Assembly (NCBI RefSeq): GCF_000003195.3
Contig: NC_012870.2
Location: forward strand, 1,302,001 to 1,366,000
DNA length: 64,000 nucleotides
Direction of reading: 5' to 3'
From: Sorghum bicolor
Lineage: Eukaryota > Streptophyta > Magnoliopsida > Poales > Poaceae
In this document: one piece after another, positions 35,401 through 46,727 of the stretch
Numbering within the stretch: position 1 is the first letter of the stretch
Layout: each line of letters begins with the position of its first letter
Translations under genes and position numbers: made by a program
The notes under the pieces: model-generated
Told to the model about the DNA's origin: nothing
Database searches by the model: none
The model's input: the letters and a program-made list of their open reading frames with translations, nothing else

Positions 35401-38384
35401 TATTCTTCAATAACCAGATGTTCTAGAAATTGAAGTTCCTTTCGTTATTATCTACTTGTGGCCTCTTTCTTTGCTTGACTCAGTTTCCATTTCCTGTTTT
35501 TTCTCCTCCATTGAGAAGGGAACAGTTTTATCAAATAATCTTGTGAAACCACCATTCATCGCCTATATGATAAAGTGGCTGTGGGCAAGATTGGTTGCTG
35601 CATTTCTCTGGCCTTTACATAATCTGGCGAAGATTCTAGTATACAAGAAAATTCATTCAGCAATCGGGATTTCAAAGGTATATTAGTTTTGCTTATATTC
35701 TTATTTCTGTGTTGCATCAATTATCCTTGCAATTTTAAGTGTAACCTGAACTTTCTTAACACCTACTCCCTCCATCCCAAATTGTAAGTCATTCCAAGAA
35801 TCTTGGAGAGTCAAACTTTCTTAAGTTTGACCAAATTTATATGATAAAATAATTATTATTATGATACAAACTAAGTATCATTAGATTCTTTCTTAATTAT
35901 ATTTTCATAGTATACTCACTTTATGTTACAAATCTTAGTATTTCTCTCTATAATTTTGGTCAAACGTGAAAATACTTTGACTCTCCAAGATTCTTGGAAC
36001 GACTTACAATTTGGGATGGAGGGAGTACTTAACAAATACTTAACAAATCACCTAGTTTCCTTGATAACTTGCAGGCTGGTATTAGTGGCGGTGGAAGTCT
36101 TCCGATGCATGTTGATAAGTTTTTTGAGGTAAGGGTTATCAATGAACTTCTTATTTAAATGTCAGTAGCTTTAACAATGTTCTGCTCTTTCAGGCCATTG
36201 GCATTAAAGTACAAAACGGCTATGGTCTTACTGAGACTTCTCCTGTTGTTGCTGCTAGACGACCATTCTGTAATGTAAGATGAGGAAATGCTCGTTTTAT
36301 TTACTAATTGGATATAGTCTTGCATACTGTTTCCTATTTGTTACATGCGATAAGTCGATAATGCTAACCTTAAGTGTGTATGTCGCTTGAAGGTTCTTGG
36401 GACAATTGGCCACCCAATAAAGCATACTGAGATCAAGGTTTTTGACATAGAGACTGGTGAGGTGCTTCCAGATGGTTCAAAGGGGATTGTGAAAATTAAA
36501 GGACCGCAAGTAATGAAGGGATACTATAAGGTTCTACTTCTTCCCTTTGCTGATACAAATCAATCGCCAAATCTAAATTAGGTTGCTGATGTTCCATTAA
36601 CTTGTTGCTGGTCGAATTAACACTTTCTTTTGGTAGAAACGGACCAATATTTTTCTTCTTAAGAATTAATTAGTTATCTGTGGAACACTGTTTTAGATTC
36701 TCTATGGAACAGTGTTTTAGATTCTCTGTACTTAGAGTCAGCTAAGAATATGGTCCAGAGTTATTAACAACCTGATATCTTTGCTACAATAGATAGTTGA
36801 CAAAATGAGGAGCTGTAGTATTTCTATAATTTCATGTTTTACTTAATATATTAATCCTTATGTTGTTGATGGACATAACCGAAAGTGAAATGCACATTAA
36901 GAACCAAGCATATAAATCTGAGAATCCATGTTTCGGCCCGATGCACAGAACAATGATATAATTTGAGTATTATTCAGCTTTTTTGGAGGAATCATTTCTT
37001 TTTTTTTTGTTTGTCATTAGAATCCATTGGCTACAAATGAAGCTTTTGACCAAGAGGGTTGGTTCAGCACTGGAGATATAGGTTGGATTGTACCTCACCA
37101 TGGAATAGGGCCAAGTCGCCAGTGTGGAGGGATGATTGTTCTTGAAGGGCGTGCAAAGGATACAATAGTCCTCTCAACAGGTTCAGATTATAATTAGTAG
37201 TATCTCCTTTTTCAGAATGTGTACCTTTTTTCTATAAATTTATTCTTTGTCATTTTTTATGATTCTGTTATTAAACTTACTGTTTGGTCTTTAATGTTTG
37301 TACACAGGAAATCTACTTGATATCATGTATCTTTTCGTACTAAACTTGACCATCTCATTTGTAGGTGAAAATGTTGAACCTGCTGAGATCGAGGAAGCAG
37401 CCGGCAGGAGTAACTTGATTAATCAGATAGTTGTGATCGGCCAGGTAAGAGAAATGCCCAGCTATAATCATCACTGAGTTCAGTTCAGACTCCTTTATAT
37501 GTGTGGGCATGTCTTTTTCTTGATGCAACTAGAGGAAATATTCTCAAGAAAAAACCCATGCCATTGTCTGAAACTGTGGTGTTACGGCTACTGCATTGTG
37601 CACCCATGTATCATGTTTTTCCCCCTGGTTATGAGATTAGATTTGAATATTAGCAATGATAACTAGATTATTGCCACTGAAGTCACGAAGTTCCTGTCAT
37701 GGTCTCTGAATAGGATCAACGGCGTCTTGGTGCCATAATTGTTCCCAACAATGACGAAATTCTGGCAGAAGCAAAAAGGAAGTCCATCCTTGGTGAGAAT
37801 GGCGACCTAGCCAAAGATAAGGTCATGAACATGCTGTATGATGAATTGAAAACCTGGTGAGAGTTTCCCGCCCTGCTGTTGTTTCTCTCTCTCCCTTTTG
37901 GCTTCTTCTTGCTGTTGAGAATACTAAAACATGGGTGACACTATTTCATGATTCATGATTTTGATTGATAGGGAGATGATTCATATAATGATTACAAACA
38001 AACATGGGGCTTTGTGGCGATGTCTTTCTTTGTGTGGACGTGACACTATTTCATGATTTTGACTGTTTGATTGATTGATGACATCTATCATCAGAGGAAG
38101 CATTTAATTATTTGAGGGACCCCTAATTATATTTTGTTAATAAATTTCAGGACCATGCATTGCTCTTTCCGAGTCGGGCCAATTATGATTGTCGACGAAC
38201 CATTTACGGTGGGTTTTCACTCATCATCATATATATATTTATGACCGAGAAACTATCCTGCTTGGAACTTGACAATTTTTTTTTTCTTCAGATTGACAAT
38301 GGTCTGATGACACCCACCATGAAAATAAGAAGGGACAAAGTGACAGACAAGTACAGAAGGGAGATCGAAGCGTTGTTCAAGTGA
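29494..38384 (+). CDS. Plastid long-chain fatty acid--ACP ligase, AAE15/AAE16 type
   Basis: Eighteen exons: 29494-29694, 30443-30634, 31127-31241, 31583-31670, 32487-32698, 33689-33807, 34040-34189, 34691-34758, 35214-35319, 35519-35677, 36075-36128, 36194-36274, 36393-36530, 37021-37180, 37365-37444, 37714-37856, 38151-38208, 38292-38384; 738 residues. The Arg/Ala/Pro-rich start is a likely plastid transit peptide. AMP-forming motifs: [16 protein letters not shown] (from about 288), [10 protein letters not shown] (about 497), GWFSTGD and the C-terminal [13 protein letters not shown]. The enzyme activates free fatty acids with ATP for transfer to acyl carrier protein. Similarity to Arabidopsis AAE15/16 runs the whole length. 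Exon 10 could begin three bases earlier. Introns 2, 5, 7 and 10 hold repeats but all splice sites are intact. Confidence 0.94.
30852..31020. mobile_element. Truncated Tourist-like MITE in intron 2 of the synthetase gene
   Basis: Carries the long-subtype block ATTCATTAGGCTTAATAAAT and the right end CTAAACAAGGCC; the left half is missing. Confidence 0.75.
33259..33466. mobile_element. Stowaway-like MITE in intron 5 of the synthetase gene
   Basis: Inverted ends CTCAATCCATCCCAAATTAT and ATAATTTTGGATTTATT, with matching GTCAAAC-type inner arms. Confidence 0.7.
34251..34479. repeat. Tandem duplication in intron 7 of the synthetase gene
   Basis: Units 34251-34373 and 34374-34479 share CACCTTGTAATGTTATCTAG and CAATTCATGTGGTCTC; the second has a small internal deletion. 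Confidence 0.88.
35766..36025. mobile_element. Stowaway-like MITE in intron 10 of the synthetase gene
   Basis: 260 bp; CTCCCTCCATCCCAAATTGT to its near-perfect inverted copy ACAATTTGGGATGGAGGGAG, flanked by TA. It ends 49 bases before the exon 11 acceptor. Confidence 0.93.
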
Positions 38385-38634
38385 GATATGCGGAGCGCGT
38401 GGCTGTGCTCTGCTAGCAGATCTGTCTAATAAGAAATTCGAGAGCGATGCATCCGACTGATTGAAACAAGTTCTTTTTGGATAAATGATGAATAACACTA
38501 TTAGATGTATGTATGTATGTATGTACATGTAATAAGTGACTGATTAAACTCAAAGGCACTGCTGACCCTCGGATAAAAAAACTGATGTTGTCTACTGATG
38601 AGCTAGGTAGTACTAATCTGCTATAAACTACTGG

Positions 38635-39146
38635 TCATGTTGCGGTGTGAGCCGGCGCAGCAGCATGAACCCAGAAGGCGATGAGGACCGCCGCCACTGC
38701 CGCACGCAGCAGCCTGCCTATCACCGTCCGGCAGTAGCTGGTACTCTCCTCCTCGCCGTCAGACTCGTCGTCACTGCCGACAGCTGTGGCCTCCGCCGCC
38801 TGTACGACGATGGCTGTGTTAGCATCGCCATTGGCCACCGCGACTGGCTGCTTTGGCTTCTTCCTTTGCTTCTTGCTCCGCTCCTTCTGTGCCTTCTTCT
38901 CGTTGTGACCGTGCGTCCTGGTGGCCTTATTGCGGACGGTGGCCTCTGAGGCCGCTGCCGCCGCCTGTATTCCGCGGCTTCCTTGATCTTGGTCTCCCTC
39001 TCATATCTCTTGGCCGCCTCGCTATCGCCGGGATCATCGTCGGCGAGCACATGTGGGCACTCGCCTTGATACCGCCACCCGCAGCCGCAGCCATATGTCA
39101 GCCGGCGGATCAACGTACGTAGGTAGTTGTCGAGCAAGCGATCCAA
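38635..39146 (-). pseudogene. Possible charged, C-terminally membrane-anchored protein, frame broken
   Basis: On the minus strand, an open frame entering from 39146 (DDDPGDSEAAKRYERETKIK) switches by one base near 38950 to a second frame. The second runs to a stop at 38635-38637: a Lys/Arg-rich segment (NEKKAQKERSKKQRKKPKQP), an acidic patch (GSDDESDGEEE) and a hydrophobic helix (LLRAAVAAVLIAFWV). Neither frame has a convincing ATG or intron joining them. It may be a frameshifted remnant or an unrecognised spliced gene. Family unknown. Confidence 0.3.
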
Positions 39147-39658
39147 TTTTCCAATCTACTATGGCAACAATGCGATCTACTCCTGATTATATAGGACGGG
39201 AACACAGCATGTATGCATCAGAGTTTCCTTTTCCTAGTACAAAACGGCCCGACGTTTTCTATTCGATGGATCGATCGAGTCCGACACGGCTCCGAGCATG
39301 TACGGCGTATGTATTAATACGACGCCAACTCGAATTGGTACTATGTGACCTGGAAACTTCTAGAAGCACATCATCATACCCACCCACACACACCAGGCGC
39401 GCGTACCGCGTACGTATCGGCAAGGGCTACGCCTTTTTTCCCCGTCCCTCATCGTGTCTCACAAACACAAAACGAAACCAGACCGGACCCGACACGGCGA
39501 TCATATCGGGTGCACGTAAACGTACGTACGTGATCCGATCCAGCAACGGCGGCGCAGTCAATCAACGGCGGATCCGGCGCGGATCACGGGCTCCGATCCG
39601 AGTTGGACTCCTGCTCCTCCGCTCGCGATCCAACGGCCCGTCCCGGCCCGGCCGGCCC

Positions 39659-39665
39659 TATAAAA
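39659..39665 (+). promoter_or_regulatory. TATA box of the HABP4/RGG gene
   Basis: TATAAAA following GGCCGGCCC, 254 bp before the ATG; the sequence after it is GC-rich leader with an ATCGATCG-type context. Confidence 0.65.
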
Positions 39666-39919
39666 CTGCGGCGCGGCACCCCGTGGCCTCCACCATCGAT
39701 CGGCAACGAAACCAAAGCCAGCAGCCTCTCGATCCGCAAGGCTAGCGATAGGGAGCCCGCCGCCGCAGCCATCTAGCGCGCGCCGCCGCCGCCGCCTCTT
39801 CGCTTCGTTCGGTTACGGCTGCTAGGGTTTGAGGGTCTAGTAGTAGGGCGGCGAGCCGCGCGACGCGCAGCCGTCGATCGAGATCTTTTTCTGCTATATA
39901 CGAGACTACTACGACGCCC

Positions 39920-42900
39920 ATGGCCAGCTTCAACTTCGGCCTGCTCGAGCTCGCGGACGGCGAGTCTGGGGAGGCCGCCGTGTCCGTCGTCGTCGGCAAG
40001 GCTAAGGCCGAGGCCGCCCACGCCAAGAAGGCCGAGTCTGCCGCCGCCGAGTCCGCCGCCGCTGTCGCGACCACCGAGAAGGCCGTTCACAAGAACCTCT
40101 ACTACTTGAAGCTTCAGCACGACAATGGTACGTGCATACATACCCTAACCTAATCTCTCCCGTCCCGGCCGGTTCCCAAGTTGCGATCTTCCTTCGTTAG
40201 TTTGTTCCCTTCCCGACCGATCGCCATGTTCCATCGTCTAGTTTGGTTGGTCAATCTTGTTGCGTTCTGACGTGTGGATCCGATTGCCTCTCGTGCGTGC
40301 TTTCTTGTTTCGATCTTGTCCCGATAGTAGAGAGAGATTAGTTTAGTTTGGTTGCTGGACATGTTTTGACTGGATAGAGATGCGTAGATTCGTGCTCATT
40401 GTTCGTTCTATTGTTTCTTCAGTTAGCATGGTAGATGGATTTGTTCAATCTTTGCATGTCTAGTTTGTGTGAATCTTATTATGTACTGTGTCTATCATAT
40501 GTCATGTGGTCGTCTGATTCATCACTGTAATCTAGTTTCAATTGTTATTACGAATTCCAATCTTTAGTTATTGATTATTCCTAATTCTGATCTTTGTATC
40601 TAATCTAAACTTATAATATAGTATTGTTAACGCGTGTCTATGATCTTTGTTCAGTTTATTTATTTCAATGTAAATATAAAGCTGTTATCTTAATGGTGGC
40701 ATTACTGATTGGGGCATGAGAAGCTACTATTTTGGTTGCCAGTACTGAATTGGGGGAGAATGCCATTACTGATTGCTGGTTTAACTTTGTTATCTTATGG
40801 TTTTTATATAAATCTTTGCGTAGTTAGCTTGTTATCTTATGGTTGCCATTACATGTTTTTTAGTTTCTATTATTTGCCACACTTTGATTTTGTGTCTGAT
40901 CCTGCTGTTCTTGTTGCATGTCAGGTATAAGAAATATTGAGCACGGGCTGAAGAGGTCGAGGGATGCTTTGATAAAGCTGAGAGAGCAGGAAACAAAGTT
41001 GAAGGGGACAGGAGAGAATGGAGTCCATCTCATTCAGTTGTCGGAGGAGCAAAGGGAGCTCCGTCTCAACCAGTTGTCTGAGGAGCAAAGGAAGCTGAGG
41101 CAGCAGCAGAAGAAGCTGAGGGAGGACGAAGCAAGGTTGAGGCCGCTGAGGAAAGAGTTTTATTTGGAGCATGGATTTCCTCTGGATGGTGGTGACGAAG
41201 AAGAGCCCCAAGTCCCCAACCAGGGGGAAAGTGTTCAGGGCAACGACAATGCTGGTGATGGCGGCTATAACAGTGATGGCCGTGGCAGTGTACCCAGCAA
41301 TCACGATGGTGAGCCAGATGTTCAACCTGATGGAGCCTATGCCTACCATGAGAGGCAGGTAGCCTACAACAATAATGGTGGCAGGCAGGGATATCCTGAG
41401 GTCAGGAAGGTTCAGAAGTGGGTGGCTAAGCGGCCATCCTCTGATGCTGGTACAGAGGCTGATCACAAGCCTGAGGAGAAGGTAACCTCTGATGCTGGCT
41501 CGGAGTCTGATCACAAGCCTGAGGAGAATGATCAGAAGCCAGCCGCCACTCCTGCTAATGAGGATGGTGCGCCTGCCTCTGGTTCAGAAAAATCTTCTGC
41601 TGCTGGGTAAGTTCTATGCAGATTTGAGTCTTCCTCTTGCAACTCTGCATATTATTGTATTGAACAAAAGCAAATCAATGTTTTTTTTTTTGCCAGGGTT
41701 GCTGCAAGTAAGAACGGACACGATGGTTCCACATTTCGGAAGCAGAAGCTCAATGGCTCTGAGAAAAGGAAGAAGAGGAAGAATGCTAAGAAGAACGGTG
41801 GCGATGAAGTTGATAAGGAAAAGAAGCAAGATTCATCCGAGGTTGATGTTTCAAAGAAGACTGACAAGGAACCACCGGCAGACTATCCTAGGGAGGAAGA
41901 GAAAAAGGTGACCCCCTCTGCTCCAGCAGCATAGTTCTTTGATGAAAAGACATGCCATTTAATTAGGTTTCTTTCAACTTTCTTGATTTCCAAATTTACA
42001 CTGATTTTCAAATTTTTCACAGACCCTTGCTGAGTATGAGAAGATTCGTCAAGAGAAAAAGAAGTCCTCGGAGGATGTCTCAAGAACTGAGCAGAGGAAG
42101 GTCTCTGCCGAGGAATTCAAGGGCCTGCAGATGTTGGAGAAAAAGAAGCTGGATGATGAGGAAGCTGTCATGAAGGCAGAAAAGGTTCAGAACAAGGCTA
42201 AGGAGACTGTCAAGAAGGAAGAAAAGGCTCAGCCCGAGGCAAAGGACGCTGATGCTGCCAAGCCCAAGAAGAAGCCGGTATCATTGCTTGTTTCCTTGTC
42301 TTTACTTGTTATAAACAAATTGTTTTCTTGAGTGCGGCATCTCATCAGAAACATGATTTCAGGTCGTCATGGCGTTGAAAGATCTCTCCTTTGCGCCGCC
42401 AAGGCGCACTTTTATCCTGGATGATAGCTCTTCCAATGGTGGCGGTGCTCGTGGCCGCTTCAACAGCGGCGGTTTCCAGGGCCGCAGCCGCGACAACAGC
42501 AGCGACTCCCGGGCTCCTGCCGGTCGCCCTGGCGACAATGGCAGGGCGGCCCAGAACGAGGCTGGCAACTACGGCAACGGTGCTCCCAGGGGCGGCTACT
42601 CCGGCGGCCGCGGCTACGGTTCGCCGAGGGGCGACTACTCTGGCGGCCGGGGCAACCGCGGCGGCTACCAAGGCAATGGCGGCTACCACAACCAGGGCGG
42701 CAACGGCGGTGGGTACCACCAGCAGCAGGGGGGCTACCAGCGCCATGACAACTACTACCGTCCCCGGGGACGCAGCTACTACGGCAACGGCCGCAACCCT
42801 GCCCCCAAGCCCATCGTTGTCGAGGACATGAACTTGTTCCCGCCGCTACCCGCCTCCTCTGCTCCGGCCCGAGCTGCCGCACCTGCTGCAGCTCCCACAG

Positions 42901-42938
42901 CCGCCTCTGCCCCCGCCCCCACCCCCGCGCAGTCGTAG
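39920..42938 (+). CDS. HABP4/SERBP1-family RGG RNA-binding protein, unusually long
   Basis: Five exons: 39920-40127, 40925-41606, 41697-41907, 42023-42277, 42363-42938; 643 residues. Order: Ala-rich N-terminus (MASFNFGLLELADGESGEAA), a coiled coil (LSEEQRELRLNQLSEEQRKL), an acidic Asn/Gly-rich region with two SDAG.E.DHKPEE repeats, a Lys-rich basic segment (KRKKRKNAKKNG), the HABP4_PAI-RBP1 region from about residue 368 (TLAEYEKIRQEKKK, RTEQRKVSAEEFKGLQ), then an RGG/GYx-rich tail ending near EDMNLFPPLP and Ala/Pro repeats. The family binds mRNA and ribosomes. Canonical plant RGGA proteins are about 350 residues with RGG boxes on both sides, so the N-terminal half is atypical. Confidence 0.85.
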
Positions 42939-44526
42939 ATCTCTTCTGATTAGTCGCTTTATCTTTTGGTGATAGGAATTTGTGGAGAGATGAACATTGG
43001 AGGAGGTGCTCCTCGATTTTGTAACGGATGGTATAATATTTTTATTAAGTTTCTTTTGCTTAAGTATCGTTGTTGCCTTTTTTTGAGTTCTGGTTTGATA
43101 TCTCTTTCGTTGCTACCCCTTTTGATTTGATTTGATAGCATACTCTCGTAAATCATGACATAGTCGCAGCTTTTTTGTCGATGCCGATTGATTTAAACAA
43201 TTCTAGAAGGTACTGTAGTCGGCACTCCAAAAGCAAACTGCTCATGGATTTATTAATTACTGAATCGACTAACTAACTTTTATGCAAGATTGGGTTTGGT
43301 ATTTTAGAACTTTTTAAAGGAAGAAGAGTAAGTTTTTTTCTCTGTTCACACAAAGTGAGCGTATTAGGCATTTGGATATTATCAACCTAGTAAATCCCTC
43401 TTAATTAATCATTAGACAAAATTAAAACTTGCACATTTTTTTATTTTGAAATATTCCATAGTAGGTGAATCACTTTAAGTAATTAAAATTTTTATAAAAA
43501 TTAGTGGACTTCCTGCCTTTGAAACTATTATTTAAAATTGTATTAATGTTTGTATCTCTATATAAATATATTATAGTGATATTATTTAGTTAACTAATGT
43601 TTGTTTGATACATTTTTGGGTTCCCAAATAGAGATATGTATATATACTAAAAATAATATATTAAAAGGATTGATAGATTTAAAACATTCTTTTTGGTCAT
43701 GAACAGATAAAAGATTTTTCTGAGAGTATATAATATAGGATTGCCTAAGGCCTTGTTTAGTTCCAAAATATTTTACAAAATAGCTCTTTTCGTTTGTATT
43801 TGATAAATATTGTCCAATCATGGACTAACCAGGCTCAAAAGATTTATCTCGTCAATTTCTACCAAAATGTACAATTAGTTTTTATTTTTATCTATATTTA
43901 ATACTTCATGTGTGTAAAGATTCGATGTGACGGGAAATCTGAAAAATTTTACAAATTTTTTTTTGAACTAACATTTGTCCATCCATTGGTTTTTCCGATG
44001 CAATGAGGATGAGGATTACATAACGCTGAAGGCAGCGTGACGCCAGTACCGGCATGACGCCCCTCGTGCGCAAGCGCATCGTCGGCGCCCGCGTCCACCT
44101 CATGGTCATGGACCTGGGCTGCCGCAGCCGCACGCGCCGGTCAACCACCCCGCCTCAACTTTTCTCTGTTTTTTTTTTTAATACGCGAACCGTCTCTACT
44201 AGTCTCACAAGCCCGGACCGTGCGTCGTGGTCAACCGCACCGCACCTGGGGTATTTCTAGTGGCGTCCCATCTCCCCGGCCTGAGGCGATGACGACGACG
44301 ATGATGAGGCTGAGGCAGCACCTGGGCCTGGCCTCCTCCTCCTCCTCCTCCTCCCCTGCTATTATTTATTTATACCTCCGCCATCGCCAGGCTCGGCAAC
44401 AACACCCACCGCCGCCGAACAAGTACTACTAGCACCACCCTAAAGCAGCTCCTCCTCGCCTTCCTCCTCATCCTCGTCTTCTTGATCCCCAGCTCCGTCT
44501 TGTTGCCCCCAGCTCGGCCTCGGATC
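42939..44526. other. Intergenic with one MITE
   Basis: 3' region of the RGG gene, AT-rich spacer, then GC-rich pirin promoter from about 44040. A (CTC)n run lies at about 44335-44355, followed by a TATA-like TTATTTATAC near 44365. No gene seen. Confidence 0.55.
43750..43975. mobile_element. Tourist-like MITE, decayed right end
   Basis: Left end GGCCTTGTTTAGTTCC and the family interior (GATTCGATGTGACGGGAAAT) are clear; the right TIR has degenerated to TTTTTTTTTGAACTAAC. Confidence 0.8.
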
Positions 44527-45754
44527 ATGTCGTCCTCTGCTTCCGACTCTGCCTCGTCCGCGGCGCCGTTCGAGAAGCCCAGGGCCGTGGTCAAGAAGCT
44601 CCTCGCGGAGTCGCAGCCCGAGGGGCAGGGCGCAACCGTCCGCAGGAGCATCGGCAGGTAAGCAAAGCTGCCAGATGCTCTGATTCCCGTCCGTCTCCTT
44701 CTCTCCTCCATCAGTCGTTGACTTGTTTGTTGTCCTCGCCGCCGTGCGCCTACCTACTTTGCTTGCAGGCATGAACTCCGGAACCTGGATCCCTTCCTCA
44801 TGCTCGACGAGTTCTCAGGTACTGCTACTCCATTTCCGCCCAAATTTTCTGCCAATTCGCACGCCCGGGTCGTCAAGCTGCCTGCTGTTTCCTCACCTCT
44901 ATCTCTCTCGATTCGTCTTCGCAGTCTCCAAGCCCGCCGGATTCCCCGACCACCCACACAGAGGATTCGAGACCGTCACCTACATGCTCGAGGTGCGTCG
45001 CGTCCGCTCAACGCTTCTCTCCTCTTCTCTCTCTCTCTTCAACGCCCACGAGGTGTTCGCTGAAACGTCCCCTTCTGCTTTCGGGTTGTTGCTGCAGGGC
45101 GCCTTCACCCACCAGGACTTCGCCGGCCACAAGGGCACCATCAAAACAGGCGACGTCCAATGGATGACGGCGGGGCGCGGCATCGTGCACTCGGAGATGC
45201 CGGCGGGGGACGGCGTGCAGAAGGGGCTACAGCTCTGGATCAACCTCTCCGCCAAGGACAAGATGATCGAGCCGCGGTACCAGGAGCTGGAGAGCAAGGA
45301 CATCAGCCGCGGGGAGAGAGACGGCGTGGAGGCGCGCGTCATCGCCGGGGAGGCCCTGGGCGCGGCGTCGCCCGTGTACACGCGGACGCCCACCATGTAC
45401 GTCGACTTCACCATGCGCCCCGGGTCACGCCTCCACCAGCCGGTGCCCGAAGGGTGGAACGCCTTCGTCTACGTCGTCGACGGCGAGGGCGTGTTCGGGC
45501 GGGACAAGGCCGCGCCCACCGCCGCGCACCACTGCCTCGTGCTTGGACCCGGCGACGGGCTCAGCGTGTGGAATCGGTCTGACAGGCCGCTCAGGTTCGT
45601 GCTCGTCGCCGGGAAGCCGCTTGGTGAGCCCGTGGTGCAGCATGGGCCCTTCGTCATGAACTCGCGCGCCGAGATCCAGCAGGCCATGGAGGACTACTAC
45701 TATGGCAAGAATGGATTCGAGAGGGCCAGCCAGTGGAGCTCCTCCTCCGCCTGA
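44527..45754 (+). CDS. Pirin (nuclear/cytosolic cupin-fold iron protein)
   Basis: Four exons: 44527-44657, 44769-44818, 44925-44992, 45098-45754; 301 residues, the usual pirin size. The four metal ligands of the N-terminal cupin are present: His70 and His72 in FPDHPHRGFETVTY, His114 and Glu116 in RGIVHSEMPAG. The C-terminal pirin domain follows (PTMYVDFTMRPGSRL). Plant pirins have been linked to G-protein and light or ABA signalling and some have quercetinase-like activity; which applies here is unknown. Start is the first ATG in the exon, giving MSSSASDSASS, a common grass-like leader with no strong transit features. Very GC-rich last exon. Confidence 0.94.
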
Positions 45755-46727
45755 TCGTGATCGGCGAGGCAATCGCACCAAATCTAATCTCACGTGCAAA
45801 ATAAACATTTTTAATTAAATTTCTTGGCTTGTACGACTGGCCATTTGTTTGTTGGGGAAGGCTAGAACGTTCCACACTCTGATTTTGATTATTCTTTTTT
45901 CTAGCAACCATTGTACTAGTAGCATGTCATTTATTAGTGTGGTGAATTGGTGATTGAAATAAACAGTGTGGAAAATTGATAGTATCAATAAAGTATTATT
46001 GTATTATTAGTACTATGGAAAATCGTATCCAGACCATGAATCGGAGTATTGTATTAGCTCGTTCATTTATGCGTGGCGACATTTATTCATTTACCCGGGT
46101 ATGGAAATTTTTTTATGCATTCTCTCTAAGAGCAAAAACAATATTTCAGCACATGGTGTTTTTTCTCATAATAAATCGACAAACAATATCAGCATAAGTT
46201 AAATTTCAACGAAACAAGCAAGATAGTGACCAACAATATTAGTAGGAAAAGAGTGTGATTAAGAAGTGGTATAATAAAAAGAGCTCGAGAACTTTGAAAT
46301 TTTTCAGTAACATGAGAGGAATTCTGATACTGAGACTGAAGGAAAAGACTCAATAAATTATGGGATAACTTTTTGAGTGGAGATGGTGAACATGATACAA
46401 ATCCGTGACATTTTGAGCTCCAAAATGTACTGAGCCGAACCTTCTACAGGTACAGTACAAACGTGTGGATATGATTGTTTTTTTTTCCCTCTACTTCATT
46501 CAAATCAATCCGAGAAAATGGGCCAAATGTACCCGTCCACGTGTCCGAACGTTCACGAGCCACGTGTCCATTCATCGCAGCGCAGCGCAGCCCACTCGAG
46601 TCAGAATCAGCTCGCGCCTCCCCTTCCCACCTCCACTCGTTTCGCTCCTCTGATTCTCTCCCCCCCGCGCCACCGCCACCGCCACGACCGCCGCCGGCAG
46701 CCCCGCCCCCACCCACGCGCGAGCGCA
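45755..46727. other. Intergenic spacer
   Basis: Pirin 3' region then AT-rich DNA, turning GC-rich at about 46530 as the S1-gene leader. No repeat or gene recognised apart from the paired G-boxes. Confidence 0.6.
46537..46569 (+). promoter_or_regulatory. Two identical CCACGTGTCC G-box/ABRE motifs
   Basis: The same 10-mer occurs at 46537 and 46560, 23 bp apart (about two helical turns), roughly 160-190 bp before the S1-gene ATG. CACGTGTC is the core bound by bZIP factors of the ABF/ABI5 and light-response type. Confidence 0.7.

Noticed and set aside
40921..42882. Hydrophobic or Gly/Arg-rich frames on the minus strand under the RGG gene
   Set aside because: Antisense shadows of repetitive Glu/Lys and Gly-rich codons.
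44054..44260. 68-residue frame MTPLVRKRIVGARVHL... before pirin
   Set aside because: No recognised domain, and it lies in the promoter of pirin; coding status cannot be supported.
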